NCBI RefSeq assembly: GCF_003056055.1
Contig: NZ_PYFP01000003.1
Location: 62,001-126,000 of the forward strand
Source of the DNA: Glaciimonas sp. PCH181
GTDB taxonomy: Bacteria > Pseudomonadota > Gammaproteobacteria > Burkholderiales > Burkholderiaceae_D
Length of the DNA: 64,000 bases
Direction of reading: 5' to 3'
The position numbers and the translations under genes were made by a program. Of this stretch, positions 10,361 to 19,822 are shown one piece after another; position 1 is the first letter of the stretch; each line of letters starts with the position of its first letter. The notes under the pieces are model-generated. The model saw only the letters and a program-made list of their open reading frames with translations. It had not been told where the DNA came from and ran no database searches.

Positions 10361-10506
10361 GGAAAAAAGCCTTTAAAACAATGTGGAATAACCGCGTATT
10401 TTACCAGACCGCATTAAACCCGGATGCTTCAGCGTCTGAGATGATCGTTTTCTCAGCGATATTTCGTCTAAAAAGAAGGCTTTGCACGCGTTTTTGCAAC
10501 ATATTT

Positions 10507-11514
10507 CTATGCGGTTTGCACTTTTCCCTGCGCTTTGCCACCGATCGCCAATAAGCGTTGTGCAAGACAAAATATAAACAATAGAGCGCCAATCACAATC
10601 TTGGTCCACCACGAGCTTAAGGTCCCGTCAAACGAAATCAGCGTCTGGATGACGCCCAAAATCAACACGCCCGATAACGTTCCGGCGACATAACCATAGC
10701 CGCCGCTTAATAAAGTCCCGCCGATTACCACCGCTGCAATCGCATCCAGCTCCGCACCCTGCGCATGCAAACCATAGCCGGACAGCATATACAACGAGAA
10801 AAGGACACCGGCAAGCGCGGCGCAAAAACCGCTAAACGCATAAATCAATACTTTTGTACGTCCTACTGGCAAGCCCATCAGCAACGCGGACTCTTCGTTA
10901 CCGCCGATGGCGTACACAGCCCGACCAAAGCGCGTGTAGTGCGCCAGATAAATTGCCACCGCCAGCATTACTAGCGCAATCACCACACTCGGCGAAATGA
11001 ACGCGCCAAAGAAGGTCAAGCGCGCCTGCGATAACGAGACGTATAGCGGATTATCAATCGTGATCGAATTGATGCTGATCAGATAGCAAAGACCGCGCGC
11101 AAAAAACATCCCTGCCAGCGTCACGATAAACGCCTGCAATTTAAAGAAATGAATTAACGCGCCCATCACCGCGCCAAACGCCGTACCGATCAGCAGTACG
11201 CACAGCATGACGAACAACGGCGGCCAGTGTAGACTTTGCAACAAATAAGCTGAAATCATCGTGGTTAGCGCCAGTACCGAACCGACCGATAAATCAATCC
11301 CGCCAGAAAGAATGACAAAGGTCATACCGATGCCGATGACTAACAAATAGGCGTTATCGATCAGCAGATTCAGCATTACTTGCAACGAGAAAAAGCCGGT
11401 ATAAGCAAACGCGCCAAGGCCAAACATAATGACAAATAAGACGACCGTAATCACCGAGGTAAAATACGGCGAATTCAGCATTGGGCGCAGGCCCGCAGAA
11501 GGAAGATGCATCAT
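10507..11514 (-). CDS. yjfF: Galactofuranose ABC transporter permease YjfF
   Basis: Inner-membrane permease of 335 residues and the last gene of the ytfQ-ytfR-ytfT-yjfF operon. It has the sugar-permease family core GIGMTFVILSGGIDLSVGSVLAL (residues about 60-82), followed by several hydrophobic helices and the late GGTLLSGGYG loop. It pairs with YtfT to form the channel. Its ATG overlaps the ytfT stop by four bases, giving coupled translation. No clear terminator is seen in the 146 bases before the divergent-facing ybiT start. Confidence 0.93.
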   Translation of the reverse strand: MMHLPSAGLRPMLNSPYFTSVITVVLFVIMFGLGAFAYTGFFSLQVMLNLLIDNAYLLVIGIGMTFVILSGGIDLSVGSVLALTTMISAYLLQSLHWPPLFVMLCVLLIGTAFGAVMGALIHFFKLQAFIVTLAGMFFARGLCYLISINSITIDNPLYVSLSQARLTFFGAFISPSVVIALVMLAVAIYLAHYTRFGRAVYAIGGNEESALLMGLPVGRTKVLIYAFSGFCAALAGVLFSLYMLSGYGLHAQGAELDAIAAVVIGGTLLSGGYGYVAGTLSGVLILGVIQTLISFDGTLSSWWTKIVIGALLFIFCLAQRLLAIGGKAQGKVQTA

Positions 11515-12638
11515 TTTTTACTCGCCGCATAAAATTCGCTAAACCGGCGCATTCCTGCCCGGGAAAAGTGCCAGCGAAATTGGGGGGACTGCGATAAGCA
11601 GACGATGAATACCACGATCGATTTAACGACCATATTGACTTCGGGCGGGACGCCTATCGAATAAATCGTGTAAGTCAGCGTCTGAATAATCAATGCGCCG
11701 ATGACGCTGCCAACCAAACTGAACTTGCCGCCGGTCAGTGCAGTACCGCCCAAAGTCACCGCCAGAATCGCATCGAGTTCCATCAGCAATCCGGCATTAT
11801 TAGCGTCGGCACTTTTAATATTGGCGCTGATCATCAGCCCCGCCATACCGGCACACGCGCTACAAAACATGTACACAAAAAAGATCAGCGCAGAAGTTTT
11901 AATGCCTGCCAGACGCGACGCCACCGGATTAATCCCGACCGCCTGAATAAACAATCCCAGCGCGGTTTTACGCATCAGCAACAGCAGCAAACCGCCCACC
12001 GCCAGCACAATAAATAGCGAAAATGGCAGCCCCAGAAAGTAACCGCTGCCGATGAAAAAGAAAGGTTTGTAATAGACTGTGACGATCTGCCCGTCCGTCA
12101 ACAATTGCGCCAGCCCGCGCCCCGCCACCATCAAAATCAGCGTGGCAATGATGGGCTGCAATCCCAACGTCGACACCAGCAAACCATTCCAGACACCGCA
12201 TAGCACCGCCGCCCCCATGGCGATGCACAATGCCAATATCATCGGCATCTTGCTGACATATTCGGGCATACCGTTCACCACGACCATCTCGCCGCCAATC
12301 AGTCCGGCGGCGACCGCACCCGAAATCGCCACCACCGCGCCGACCGAAATATCAATGCCTCGGGTAGCAATCACCAGCGTCATACCCAGCGCCACCAACA
12401 TCAATGGCGCGGCACGATTAATGATGTCGATCACACTGCCATATAAATGACCATCCTTGATTTCCAGCCGGAAAAATCCGGGGATCATGAATAGGTCGAT
12501 CAGCAGCAGAATAACCAATGCGGCGCTCGGCCAAAACAGCCCGTGCTGCATCCAGGAATTACGGCTGGATGTTGTTTGCGCAGGCGGCATCATGGTTGCA
12601 TTACCAGTCTCTGCTGCACCATGTTGATCAGCGCTCAT
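11511..12638 (-). CDS. ytfT: Galactofuranose ABC transporter permease YtfT
   Basis: Inner-membrane permease of 375 residues, partner of YjfF. The permease signature ALGMTLVIATRGIDISVGAVVAISGAVA follows helix 2, and the closing GGTALTGGKFSLVGSV loop is present. An N-terminal cytoplasmic tail of about 35 residues (polar, Thr/Ser-rich) precedes the first helix. It overlaps both neighbours by four bases (ytfR stop and yjfF start), so the three cytosolic/membrane components are tightly coupled. Confidence 0.93.
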   Translation of the reverse strand: MSADQHGAAETGNATMMPPAQTTSSRNSWMQHGLFWPSAALVILLLIDLFMIPGFFRLEIKDGHLYGSVIDIINRAAPLMLVALGMTLVIATRGIDISVGAVVAISGAVAAGLIGGEMVVVNGMPEYVSKMPMILALCIAMGAAVLCGVWNGLLVSTLGLQPIIATLILMVAGRGLAQLLTDGQIVTVYYKPFFFIGSGYFLGLPFSLFIVLAVGGLLLLLMRKTALGLFIQAVGINPVASRLAGIKTSALIFFVYMFCSACAGMAGLMISANIKSADANNAGLLMELDAILAVTLGGTALTGGKFSLVGSVIGALIIQTLTYTIYSIGVPPEVNMVVKSIVVFIVCLSQSPQFRWHFSRAGMRRFSEFYAASKK

Positions 12639-14233
12639 GCGGCCTCCCCGGCGATGACTTGCAGCACCGATGCATCGTCGAGTTCGCCGCGCAAATACTC
12701 ACCGCAAGCCTTGCGATCCCGCAACACGAGTATCCGATCGCTACAGCGCAAAACTTCATCTATTTCCGACGAGATAAACAAAATCGCCATACCCTTGCGG
12801 CACAGCGATATCACGTAATCCATAATTTCCTGCTTGGCGCGCACGTCGACGCCGCGTGTCGGTTCATCCAGAATCAACATTTCAGGATTCGTTGCCAGCC
12901 AGCGGGCCAGCAACGCTTTTTGTTGATTGCCGCCCGATAGTTTGCCTATCGGCGTTTCTGCATTTGGCGTTTTAATGCCGAGCCATTTAATGTAGTTATT
13001 GGCGATTTCTTGCTGGCGCTTACGGCCAATCACATGCATCAATCCGGCCCGAGCCTGCAATGCCAGAATAATATTTTCACGCACACTCAACTCCAGAATT
13101 GCGCCCTCTTCCTTGCGATTCTCGGAACAGAAACCAATTCCCGCAGCAATCGCATCGCGGGGCGAAGTAAATTTATGCACCTTGCCTTTGACTGCAATGG
13201 TGCCGCTGTCGACTTTATCGGCGCCAAACAATAATCGCGCAGCCTCGGTTCGACCGGAGCCCAGTAAGCCGCACAAACCCAGCACCTCGCCGCTGCGGCA
13301 AACCAGATCCAATGGCGCTAACGCGCCCTTGCGGCCGATGCCTGATGCCTGCAAATAGTCGGTCGTTGCGGCGGCAACTGACTGACCCAGATCAATCAAT
13401 GGTAACAATTGCAGTTGATCTTCTCGCGCCGTGGTCGCCGCCGCAGCTTCTTCAGCGCTGACGCCGACCATTTTGTTTACCAAGTCGTAACGCGTCAAAG
13501 CACTGGCGGCGTATTCACCCTCGCGGATGCCGTTGCGCAGTACGGTAATGCGATCAGAAATCTCGAATGTCTGATCCAAAAAATGGGTCACAAATAAAAT
13601 CGCCATTCCCTGCTCACGCAGGCGACGCAACACGCCGAACAGCATCTGTACTTCGTTGTCGTCGAGACTGGAAGTCGGCTCGTCCAGAATCAAGACTTTG
13701 GCCGAAATACTCAGCGCGCGCGAAATCGCCACCATTTGCTGAATTGCCAGCGAATACCGCGACAACGGCGCGCTGACATCGATCTCTACCTGCAGGTCAG
13801 CCAGTAACTGCTGCGCCTTGCGCTGCATCGTGGCCCAGTCGATAAAACCGTGGCGCATCGGATAGCGACCAATAAAAATGTTCTCCGCCACGGTCAGATT
13901 GAGACATAAATTCACCTCCTGATAGACGGTACTGATACCCAGATTCTGTGCTTCCAGCGTTGATCCTGGCTGGATTTGACGACCGTTCAACAAAATGCGT
14001 CCGCTGTCGGGCTTATAGACGCCCGTCAGGATTTTGATCAAGGTTGATTTTCCTGCACCGTTTTGTCCCATCAATGTATGTACTTCGCCCGCAAACAATT
14101 GCAGGCCAACATCGGTCAGCGCTTTGACGCCGGGGAATATTTTAGTGATGCCAGTAAGTTCCAGCACAGGCCTGGAACTGCGGCCGGATGAAGACGCCGG
14201 GGTGGCTACCGGCGTTGTAGTTGATGTCACCAT
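12635..14233 (-). CDS. ytfR: Galactofuranose ABC transporter ATP-binding protein YtfR
   Basis: A tandem ATPase of 532 residues with the double nucleotide-binding fold of carbohydrate (CUT2) importers. The first half has Walker A GQNGAGKST, a degenerate signature (SRYSLAIQQMVAI) and ILDEPTSSLD. The second half has the atypical GLLGSGRTE P-loop usual in CUT2 proteins, a full LSGGNQQKALLARWL signature and ILDEPTRGVD. The first 25 residues are a low-complexity Thr/Ser/Pro leader. Transcribed after ytfQ across a 192-base gap that holds hairpins. Confidence 0.94.
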   Translation of the reverse strand: MVTSTTTPVATPASSSGRSSRPVLELTGITKIFPGVKALTDVGLQLFAGEVHTLMGQNGAGKSTLIKILTGVYKPDSGRILLNGRQIQPGSTLEAQNLGISTVYQEVNLCLNLTVAENIFIGRYPMRHGFIDWATMQRKAQQLLADLQVEIDVSAPLSRYSLAIQQMVAISRALSISAKVLILDEPTSSLDDNEVQMLFGVLRRLREQGMAILFVTHFLDQTFEISDRITVLRNGIREGEYAASALTRYDLVNKMVGVSAEEAAAATTAREDQLQLLPLIDLGQSVAAATTDYLQASGIGRKGALAPLDLVCRSGEVLGLCGLLGSGRTEAARLLFGADKVDSGTIAVKGKVHKFTSPRDAIAAGIGFCSENRKEEGAILELSVRENIILALQARAGLMHVIGRKRQQEIANNYIKWLGIKTPNAETPIGKLSGGNQQKALLARWLATNPEMLILDEPTRGVDVRAKQEIMDYVISLCRKGMAILFISSEIDEVLRCSDRILVLRDRKACGEYLRGELDDASVLQVIAGEAA

Positions 14234-14259
14234 TGCCAGATTTCCCGAAAAATTTCTTA

Positions 14260-14358
14260 TGCCGCGTTGAAATATTGCGTCGCTGGACGCTCTGCGGCAT
14301 GAGAATAGCGATCCGATCCATAAGAATTATTTCAGGCGTTATTAAGATAACGGATCGC
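14260..14358 (-). other. Intercistronic hairpins between ytfQ and ytfR
   Basis: Two inverted repeats lie in the gap after ytfQ: TGCCGC/GCGGCA (14260-14265 and 14294-14299) and GCGATCCG/CGGATCGC (14308-14315 and 14351-14358). No T-tract follows. They may protect the ytfQ mRNA end and so raise binding protein over the membrane components, which is common in such operons; this role is inferred. Confidence 0.45.
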
Positions 14359-14425
14359 CGTATTAATGCGCAACGCTGCTATTCAGGCGCAATAATTAAT
14401 CACGCAATACTGCAATAGTTATAGT

Positions 14426-15394
14426 TCAATACTTGCGATTCGGGAATTCCTTAGCAGCCACTTCTGCCGGGAATACGCCCTCTTCAGTCGTAATACGCTT
14501 TGGAACTGTTTTACCGGCAACAATATCCTTGGCAACCTGCATCAATTGCGGTCCTAGCAGAGGGCTGCATTCAACGGTGACATTCAATTTGCCAGCCATC
14601 ATCGCTTCAAAAGCCCCCTTAACGCCATCCACCGAAATAACCAGAATATCTTTACCCGGTTTCAGGCCAGCTTCTTCAATTGCCTGAATCGCACCAATCG
14701 CCATATCGTCATTATGTGCATACAAAACATTGATTTTTTTGCCTTCGGCCTTTAAAAAAGCCTCCATAACTTCTTTGCCTTTAGCACGGGTGAAATCACC
14801 GGTCTGCGAACGAATAATTTTCAAACGTGGATTGCTGGCGATTTCTTTCTCGAAACCGGCCTTACGATCAATCGCGGGGGCCGAACCGACTGTCCCCTGC
14901 AACTCCACGATATTAATATCGCCAGCGGGCATAGTCTTGGCTCGCTCTAACAACCAACGTCCGGCGCGATGACCTTCTTCCACAAAATCTGATCCGATAA
15001 ACGTCACATACAGGGATTTATCGGTAACGTTGACTGCGCGATCCGTCAGAATAACGGGAATTTTAGCGCTTTTAGCTTCTTTCAATACCGTATCCCAGCC
15101 GGATTCAACCACCGGTGAGAAGGCGATAACATCAACTTTTTGCGCAATATAAGAGCGAATGGCCTTGATCTGATTTTCTTGTTTTTGCTGTGCATCGGAA
15201 AATTTCAACGTCACACCAGCTTTGCTTGCAGCGTCTTTGATGGAAGCAGTATTGGCAGTGCGCCATTCACTTTCAGCGCCCACCTGCGCAAAACCCATTA
15301 CCAACGGTTTATCCGCAAATGCGCTGGATGCTAATCCCAAACCCAGACCTGCAAATAATGCGGACGCGATGATTTTTTTACTAGCTAATTTCAT
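14426..15394 (-). CDS. ytfQ: Galactofuranose ABC transporter periplasmic binding protein YtfQ
   Basis: A periplasmic binding protein of 322 residues with a Sec signal peptide (basic MKLASKK, hydrophobic core, cleavage near SAFA, about residue 27). The mature chain starts with the strand KPLVMGFAQVGAESEWRTAN and has the ribose/galactose-binding fold (VLYAHNDDMAIGAIQAIEEAG, ILVISVDGVKGA). The close match to YtfQ and the gene order support galactofuranose. The ATG has an excellent AAGGAG nine bases upstream. First gene of the transporter operon; the promoter must lie in the 352-base gap to the divergent epimerase gene. Confidence 0.94.
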   Translation of the reverse strand: MKLASKKIIASALFAGLGLGLASSAFADKPLVMGFAQVGAESEWRTANTASIKDAASKAGVTLKFSDAQQKQENQIKAIRSYIAQKVDVIAFSPVVESGWDTVLKEAKSAKIPVILTDRAVNVTDKSLYVTFIGSDFVEEGHRAGRWLLERAKTMPAGDINIVELQGTVGSAPAIDRKAGFEKEIASNPRLKIIRSQTGDFTRAKGKEVMEAFLKAEGKKINVLYAHNDDMAIGAIQAIEEAGLKPGKDILVISVDGVKGAFEAMMAGKLNVTVECSPLLGPQLMQVAKDIVAGKTVPKRITTEEGVFPAEVAAKEFPNRKY

Positions 15395-15746
15395 TTGTCT
15401 TCTCCTTGGAGCTGATTAACATACTTATTACGGACCTGCGGTGAATAGAATCACCGCACTATAGTTGTCGTTATTCCGCAATTCGTCGTTCTGAAACAAT
15501 AGGCTTTCTGATTGCCAATTCTTATCGTAGAAGAAAGACTAATAACTATCCAATGAATTATTTAGAGTTTTCGATACGCATTTTGATATTAAACAATGAG
15601 CAAGTTAGTAAATAAATATTACTCGTTCCGATTTTGATATTGCTTCATCGAAATTATTCATCATCCCCTGTATAAGCCAGTGTTAACATCATTAAACAAA
15701 CTCGCATAAGCGCGAGTCAGTACGCGGTAATCACCGATCAAAAAAA
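15395..15746. promoter_or_regulatory. Divergent promoter region ytfQ / aldose epimerase
   Basis: 352 AT-rich bases between two divergent sugar genes. It contains a perfect inverted repeat ACTCGC-N6-GCGAGT (15700-15717) close to the epimerase start, which could be an operator or a 5' UTR stem. No gene for a dedicated regulator is nearby. No other structure was recognised. Confidence 0.5.
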
Positions 15747-16658
15747 ATGACAATCAAGAGACTGCAAGATGCGCCGCCAATGCCGATTATTGCACTGGAA
15801 TCAGCTACCCAACGGCTGCAAATATTACCGACATTAGGGGCGAGCATCGCAGCATGGGAATGGAAAAGCGCGCAGCAATGGCGGCCGCTTTTCAGACCGT
15901 GGGATGGACATTCAAAGGATTGCTATACAACAGGCTGTTTTCCGTTAGTACCGTGGTCAAATCGGATTACGGAAGACGGCTTTACGCATCAGGGACAACA
16001 TTTTCCGATCCTTGAAAATCGCGTCGGTGAGCCGTATCCCATTCATGGCGACGGATGGCTGCAGAAATGGCGCGTTACTAATCAGACTGCCAACAGCGTT
16101 GAATTGACGCTGAAAGCCGATCAGTTCGAAGGCAATCCATATATTTATCGCTGCACGCAGAAACTGACTTTATTAGACGATGGGCTATCCATTGCCTTGG
16201 CCGTGACTCACTTGGGAACTGCATCTTTGCCTTATGGACTTGGGCTGCATCCTTACTTCCCCTGCAACGCCACTACTCGTTTTCAGGCCCGCGCCGACGG
16301 CGTCTGGTTATCAGGTAAAGATCCTATTCCTACCGCGCACACCAGCGCTTTTCCGCAGACGTGGAATTACAATCAAGCAGCTGCGCTGGATGGGCCGTTG
16401 ATTGATAACTGCTTTACGGGATGGGATGGAAAAGCGGTGGTCAGCTACCCTGATCACGGGCTGCAATTGACGATGACGATGGATAACTGCAATGGCTACA
16501 GTCTGATGTATCGACCACCGGGTCTGGATTATTTTTGTTTTGAGCCGATTACGCATCCGATCAATGCGTTTCATATGCCGGGCAAGCCGGGTCTGGTCAC
16601 GCTTTCGCGGGGACAAACCCTTGCAATGCATACCAGTTTTAAGGTCAGCTCAATGTAA
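15747..16658 (+). CDS. Aldose 1-epimerase (mutarotase) family protein
   Basis: A 303-residue GalM-like beta-sandwich enzyme that interconverts sugar anomers in the cytosol. Likely catalytic residues are visible: histidines in IHGDGW and GLGLHPYF, and the glutamate in FCFEPITHP. It diverges from the galactofuranose transporter operon, which suggests that it prepares the imported sugar, but this link is inferred from position. Its last 14 bases overlap the convergent ldcA gene. The start is the first ATG; a second one at residue 12 (MPIIALESA) is also possible, since the family fold begins there. Confidence 0.88.
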   Translation: MTIKRLQDAPPMPIIALESATQRLQILPTLGASIAAWEWKSAQQWRPLFRPWDGHSKDCYTTGCFPLVPWSNRITEDGFTHQGQHFPILENRVGEPYPIHGDGWLQKWRVTNQTANSVELTLKADQFEGNPYIYRCTQKLTLLDDGLSIALAVTHLGTASLPYGLGLHPYFPCNATTRFQARADGVWLSGKDPIPTAHTSAFPQTWNYNQAAALDGPLIDNCFTGWDGKAVVSYPDHGLQLTMTMDNCNGYSLMYRPPGLDYFCFEPITHPINAFHMPGKPGLVTLSRGQTLAMHTSFKVSSM

Positions 16659-17601
16659 GTCCGCTACTAATACTGAGTTGAAAACCGGTCGAACCGGAAA
16701 CCAACTTTGCCTGACTACCGACAGGAAGTGTGACTTTGTCGCGAATATGCCCAAACGGCAGACCCGTCAGAATCGGCACGGCAATATGCGCTCGCAGATA
16801 GGTCAACATGGCATCGAAATCATAGCCATTGTCATGCTCCGCCAGCCGATACTGTGAGAAATCTCCCAGCACAATTGCCTGCTGACGTCCCAAAATCCCG
16901 GCGTATTGCAGCTGTAGCAGCATCCGTTCGATACGGTAAGGATGCTCGCCGATGTCTTCCAGAAACAAAATACCGTCTTCGATATGTGGCAAATACGGCG
17001 TTCCGATCAAATGATTGATCATCGCCAGATTGCCGCCCCACAGTGTGCCGCTAACATTGACATCCGGATTGCCGCTGGATGTTACTTGTAAGGTTTGCTC
17101 AGACTGACGCAGCGTTTGCCAGAAATGCGACATCGTAAATTCGCTTAATTCCAGATCGCCAAAGTCGCTGCATAACATTGGCCCCGCAAAGCTTTGCAAG
17201 CCGGTTTGTGTCAGCAATGCCAAATGGAAAGCGGTGAAATCGCTATGTCCGACAAACATTTTTTTGCTGGAGGCGATGCGTCTGAAATCCAACAACGGCA
17301 ACAGCCGCGACATGCCATAACTGCCACGTAGCGCCATCACAATCTGCACCTGCGGATTGGCAACCGCATCATAAATCTGCGCTACCCGCGCCGCATCGGT
17401 GCCACCAAACCGTTGATATTTCTCTGCCGCGTCGTAGTAGTTATAGACCACGCAATCCTGCTTTTGCAGCGCCAGAATACCCCGCGCCAAGACTTGCTCA
17501 TCCAGCGCATAGCCGCCGGGCGCAATTAAAGCGACGCCAATCTTGGTTGCCGGGGACGGCGTCTGCACGTCAGTTTGTACGTTCGAATTTTCTTGATCCA
17601 C
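16645..17601 (-). CDS. ldcA: Muramoyltetrapeptide carboxypeptidase (LD-carboxypeptidase)
   Basis: LdcA, 318 residues, a cytosolic serine peptidase (family S66) that removes the terminal D-alanine from recycled murein tetrapeptides. The nucleophile elbow reads GHSDFTAFH (usually GYSD), the acidic residue is in GTLWGGNLAMINHLIGT and FLEDIGE, and the histidine is in PFGHIRDK. The start is a GTG at 17601 preceded by TGAGGCG. Its 3' end overlaps the convergent epimerase gene. An N-terminal Gln/Thr/Pro-rich tail of about 20 residues precedes the conserved KIGVALIAPGG strand. Confidence 0.92.
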   Translation of the reverse strand: MDQENSNVQTDVQTPSPATKIGVALIAPGGYALDEQVLARGILALQKQDCVVYNYYDAAEKYQRFGGTDAARVAQIYDAVANPQVQIVMALRGSYGMSRLLPLLDFRRIASSKKMFVGHSDFTAFHLALLTQTGLQSFAGPMLCSDFGDLELSEFTMSHFWQTLRQSEQTLQVTSSGNPDVNVSGTLWGGNLAMINHLIGTPYLPHIEDGILFLEDIGEHPYRIERMLLQLQYAGILGRQQAIVLGDFSQYRLAEHDNGYDFDAMLTYLRAHIAVPILTGLPFGHIRDKVTLPVGSQAKLVSGSTGFQLSISSGLTLS

Positions 17602-17666
17602 TGAAACGCCTCAGGTCATGATAATGAGCAATAAATAAGGATGAGCGCTACACCAATCGCACCACA

Positions 17667-18185
<519 letters not shown>

Positions 18186-18270
18186 TTAGTTTAACCACCG
18201 GTGTTAAATGCCGCATTACGCAAAAGGCGTCGGCGCGTAATGCGCTACCTTATCGCTGCGGCTCTGCTTA

Positions 18271-18720
18271 TCAACGATCTTCGGAAATCTCGGCCCAACA
18301 ATTCGGGGTTTCATGCAATACCAGTTTTTGCAAATGCAAGCCGGTGCCGTAATGATCTTTATAGGCGGCTTTGAGAATATCGTAAGCAGCGCGGGCAAGA
18401 TTTTCAACGGTAGGAATACGGTCGATCACGACGGTTTTATGGTCTGGCAAAGTCGCCAGAAACTCTCGCACGGCGGTATCTTTTTCATACACGATAAAAG
18501 CGTGATCCCAGACGTCTACCAAATGCTGTTTAGCCAGCGTCTTGATATCCGAAAAATCCATGATCATGCCATTATCAGAGCTGCCCTCAACCTCGATGAT
18601 GGCACCGACTAATGTAATTTCCAGCGTATAACGATGTCCATGCAAATTGCGGCACTGGCTTTTGTGATCGGGGATGCGGTGTCCTGCATCGAATTCAAGT
18701 TTGCGGGTAATGGTTAACAT
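18271..18720 (-). CDS. queD: 6-carboxy-5,6,7,8-tetrahydropterin synthase
   Basis: QueD, 149 residues, makes carboxytetrahydropterin from dihydroneopterin triphosphate, the second step to preQ0 and queuosine. Zinc histidines are in DAGHRI and NLHGHRYTLEI, and the catalytic Cys lies in SQCRNLHGH. The DHAFIVYEKD and TVENLARAAYD segments are family hallmarks. The start was set at the ATG at 18720 because the protein then begins as homologues do; an in-frame GTG at 18750 has a purine-rich stretch right against it and is less likely. It lies with queE, 114 bases upstream. Confidence 0.95.
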   Translation of the reverse strand: MLTITRKLEFDAGHRIPDHKSQCRNLHGHRYTLEITLVGAIIEVEGSSDNGMIMDFSDIKTLAKQHLVDVWDHAFIVYEKDTAVREFLATLPDHKTVVIDRIPTVENLARAAYDILKAAYKDHYGTGLHLQKLVLHETPNCWAEISEDR

Positions 18721-18834
18721 AATCAGGTCTACATAAATAATCGAGGACACCTCTTAGCGGTCCGTTGCAAATAGCGCATCCAAAAGACGGCATTCGCAAC
18801 TGTTCTCAGAGGTGATGAAACAGAACGAAGAAAC

Positions 18835-19470
18835 TTAAGGTATTTGGAGCAGTTTATGCGTCTGCAAACTTAATTTCCACTTTGGATTGCGCTTACAGGT
18901 TTCAATCGCGCGCGCCAGATTATCGGCCAATAGCGGCCCATCCATCGCCTGCAAATAGAAATGATCGAAATCAAGCGTTTCATATGTTGCCAGCGATTGG
19001 CCCAGTTGCGGGATCACGACCTTTAACTCATTGCCCTTGAACACTTTCAGGACCGAACCCATTTTGGGACTAACGCAGATCCAATCCACGCCTGCCGGCA
19101 CCTCTATCGTGCCATTGGTTTCAATCGCAATCTCAAATCCTGCCGCGTGCATGCTGGCGATCAATGCCGTATCCAGTTGCAATAATGGTTCGCCACCTGT
19201 GAACACCACAAATTTGCTGTCCGTATAAGTAGTCGGCCATAGCGCGTTAATGGTCTCGGCCAGCGCATCGGCAGTCTTAAACTTGCCGCCGCCTTCGCCA
19301 TCTGTACCCACAAAATCGGTATCGCAAAACTGACAAATCGCTTTGCTGCGATCTTCTTCCCGTCCAGTCCATAAATTGCACCCGCTAAAGCGACAAAATA
19401 CCGCTGGGCGTCCGGCATGCGTGCCTTCGCCCTGAAGTGTATAAAAAATTTCTTTGATGCTGTAGGTCAC
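18835..19470 (-). CDS. queE: 7-carboxy-7-deazaguanine synthase
   Basis: QueE, 211 residues, a radical-SAM enzyme that contracts carboxytetrahydropterin to 7-carboxy-7-deazaguanine. The [4Fe-4S] cysteines follow the QueE variant spacing: one in FSGCNLWTG and the last two in CQFCDTDFVG after a 13-residue insert. SAM-binding features are FTGGEPLLQLD and EIAIETNGT. The N-terminal YSIKEIFYTLQGEGTHAGRPAVFCR is typical. Together with QueD it covers two of the three preQ0 steps; queC is not in the window. Confidence 0.96.
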   Translation of the reverse strand: MTYSIKEIFYTLQGEGTHAGRPAVFCRFSGCNLWTGREEDRSKAICQFCDTDFVGTDGEGGGKFKTADALAETINALWPTTYTDSKFVVFTGGEPLLQLDTALIASMHAAGFEIAIETNGTIEVPAGVDWICVSPKMGSVLKVFKGNELKVVIPQLGQSLATYETLDFDHFYLQAMDGPLLADNLARAIETCKRNPKWKLSLQTHKLLQIP

Positions 19471-19822
19471 GGTGCTTCTCGCAAGATGGCTGAAAATGAA
19501 AGCTGACAGGTTGATAAATACGGCTAAAAGGCTGCCGATGGGTATTAATGGGTGTTAACCGATGTTCATTGATGCTATTGATCGATAATTTTTTAATGCT
19601 GGCTCGTTTTCAAGACTGGGTATTCTGAGTATCACCAGTGAAAAAAGCGCAGAGCCTCGGCTTGGAGGGAAGTTGCTTTTTGTCTCAATTATCTTTGAGC
19701 AAACCGCTAAGGCCGCTATTTTAACGTACAAAGGGCGCTCCCGCTAAATAGCAGATGCGCCCAATTGGTCAGGAAAGCGGGTTATCAAGAGTAAGTAGAG
19801 GTTACTTTTTCCCCATTTTTAC
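19471..19822. other. Intergenic region upstream of queE
   Basis: 352 bases between queE and the dehydrogenase gene. It contains a hairpin with GGGCGC and GCGCCC arms and an inner GCT/AGC pair at about 19734-19762, near the end of the upstream catabolic operon, and probably the queE promoter. A short imperfect direct repeat (GGGTATTAATGGGTGTTAACC) is visible. I looked for a preQ1 riboswitch and did not find its conserved core. Confidence 0.45.

Noticed and set aside
14260..14358. Full terminator between ytfQ and ytfR
   Set aside because: Stems are weak with long loops and no T-tract; the permease and ATPase genes need read-through.
19471..19822. Possible preQ1 riboswitch ahead of queE
   Set aside because: The conserved short stem and A-rich tail of preQ1-I were not found, nor the longer type II pattern.
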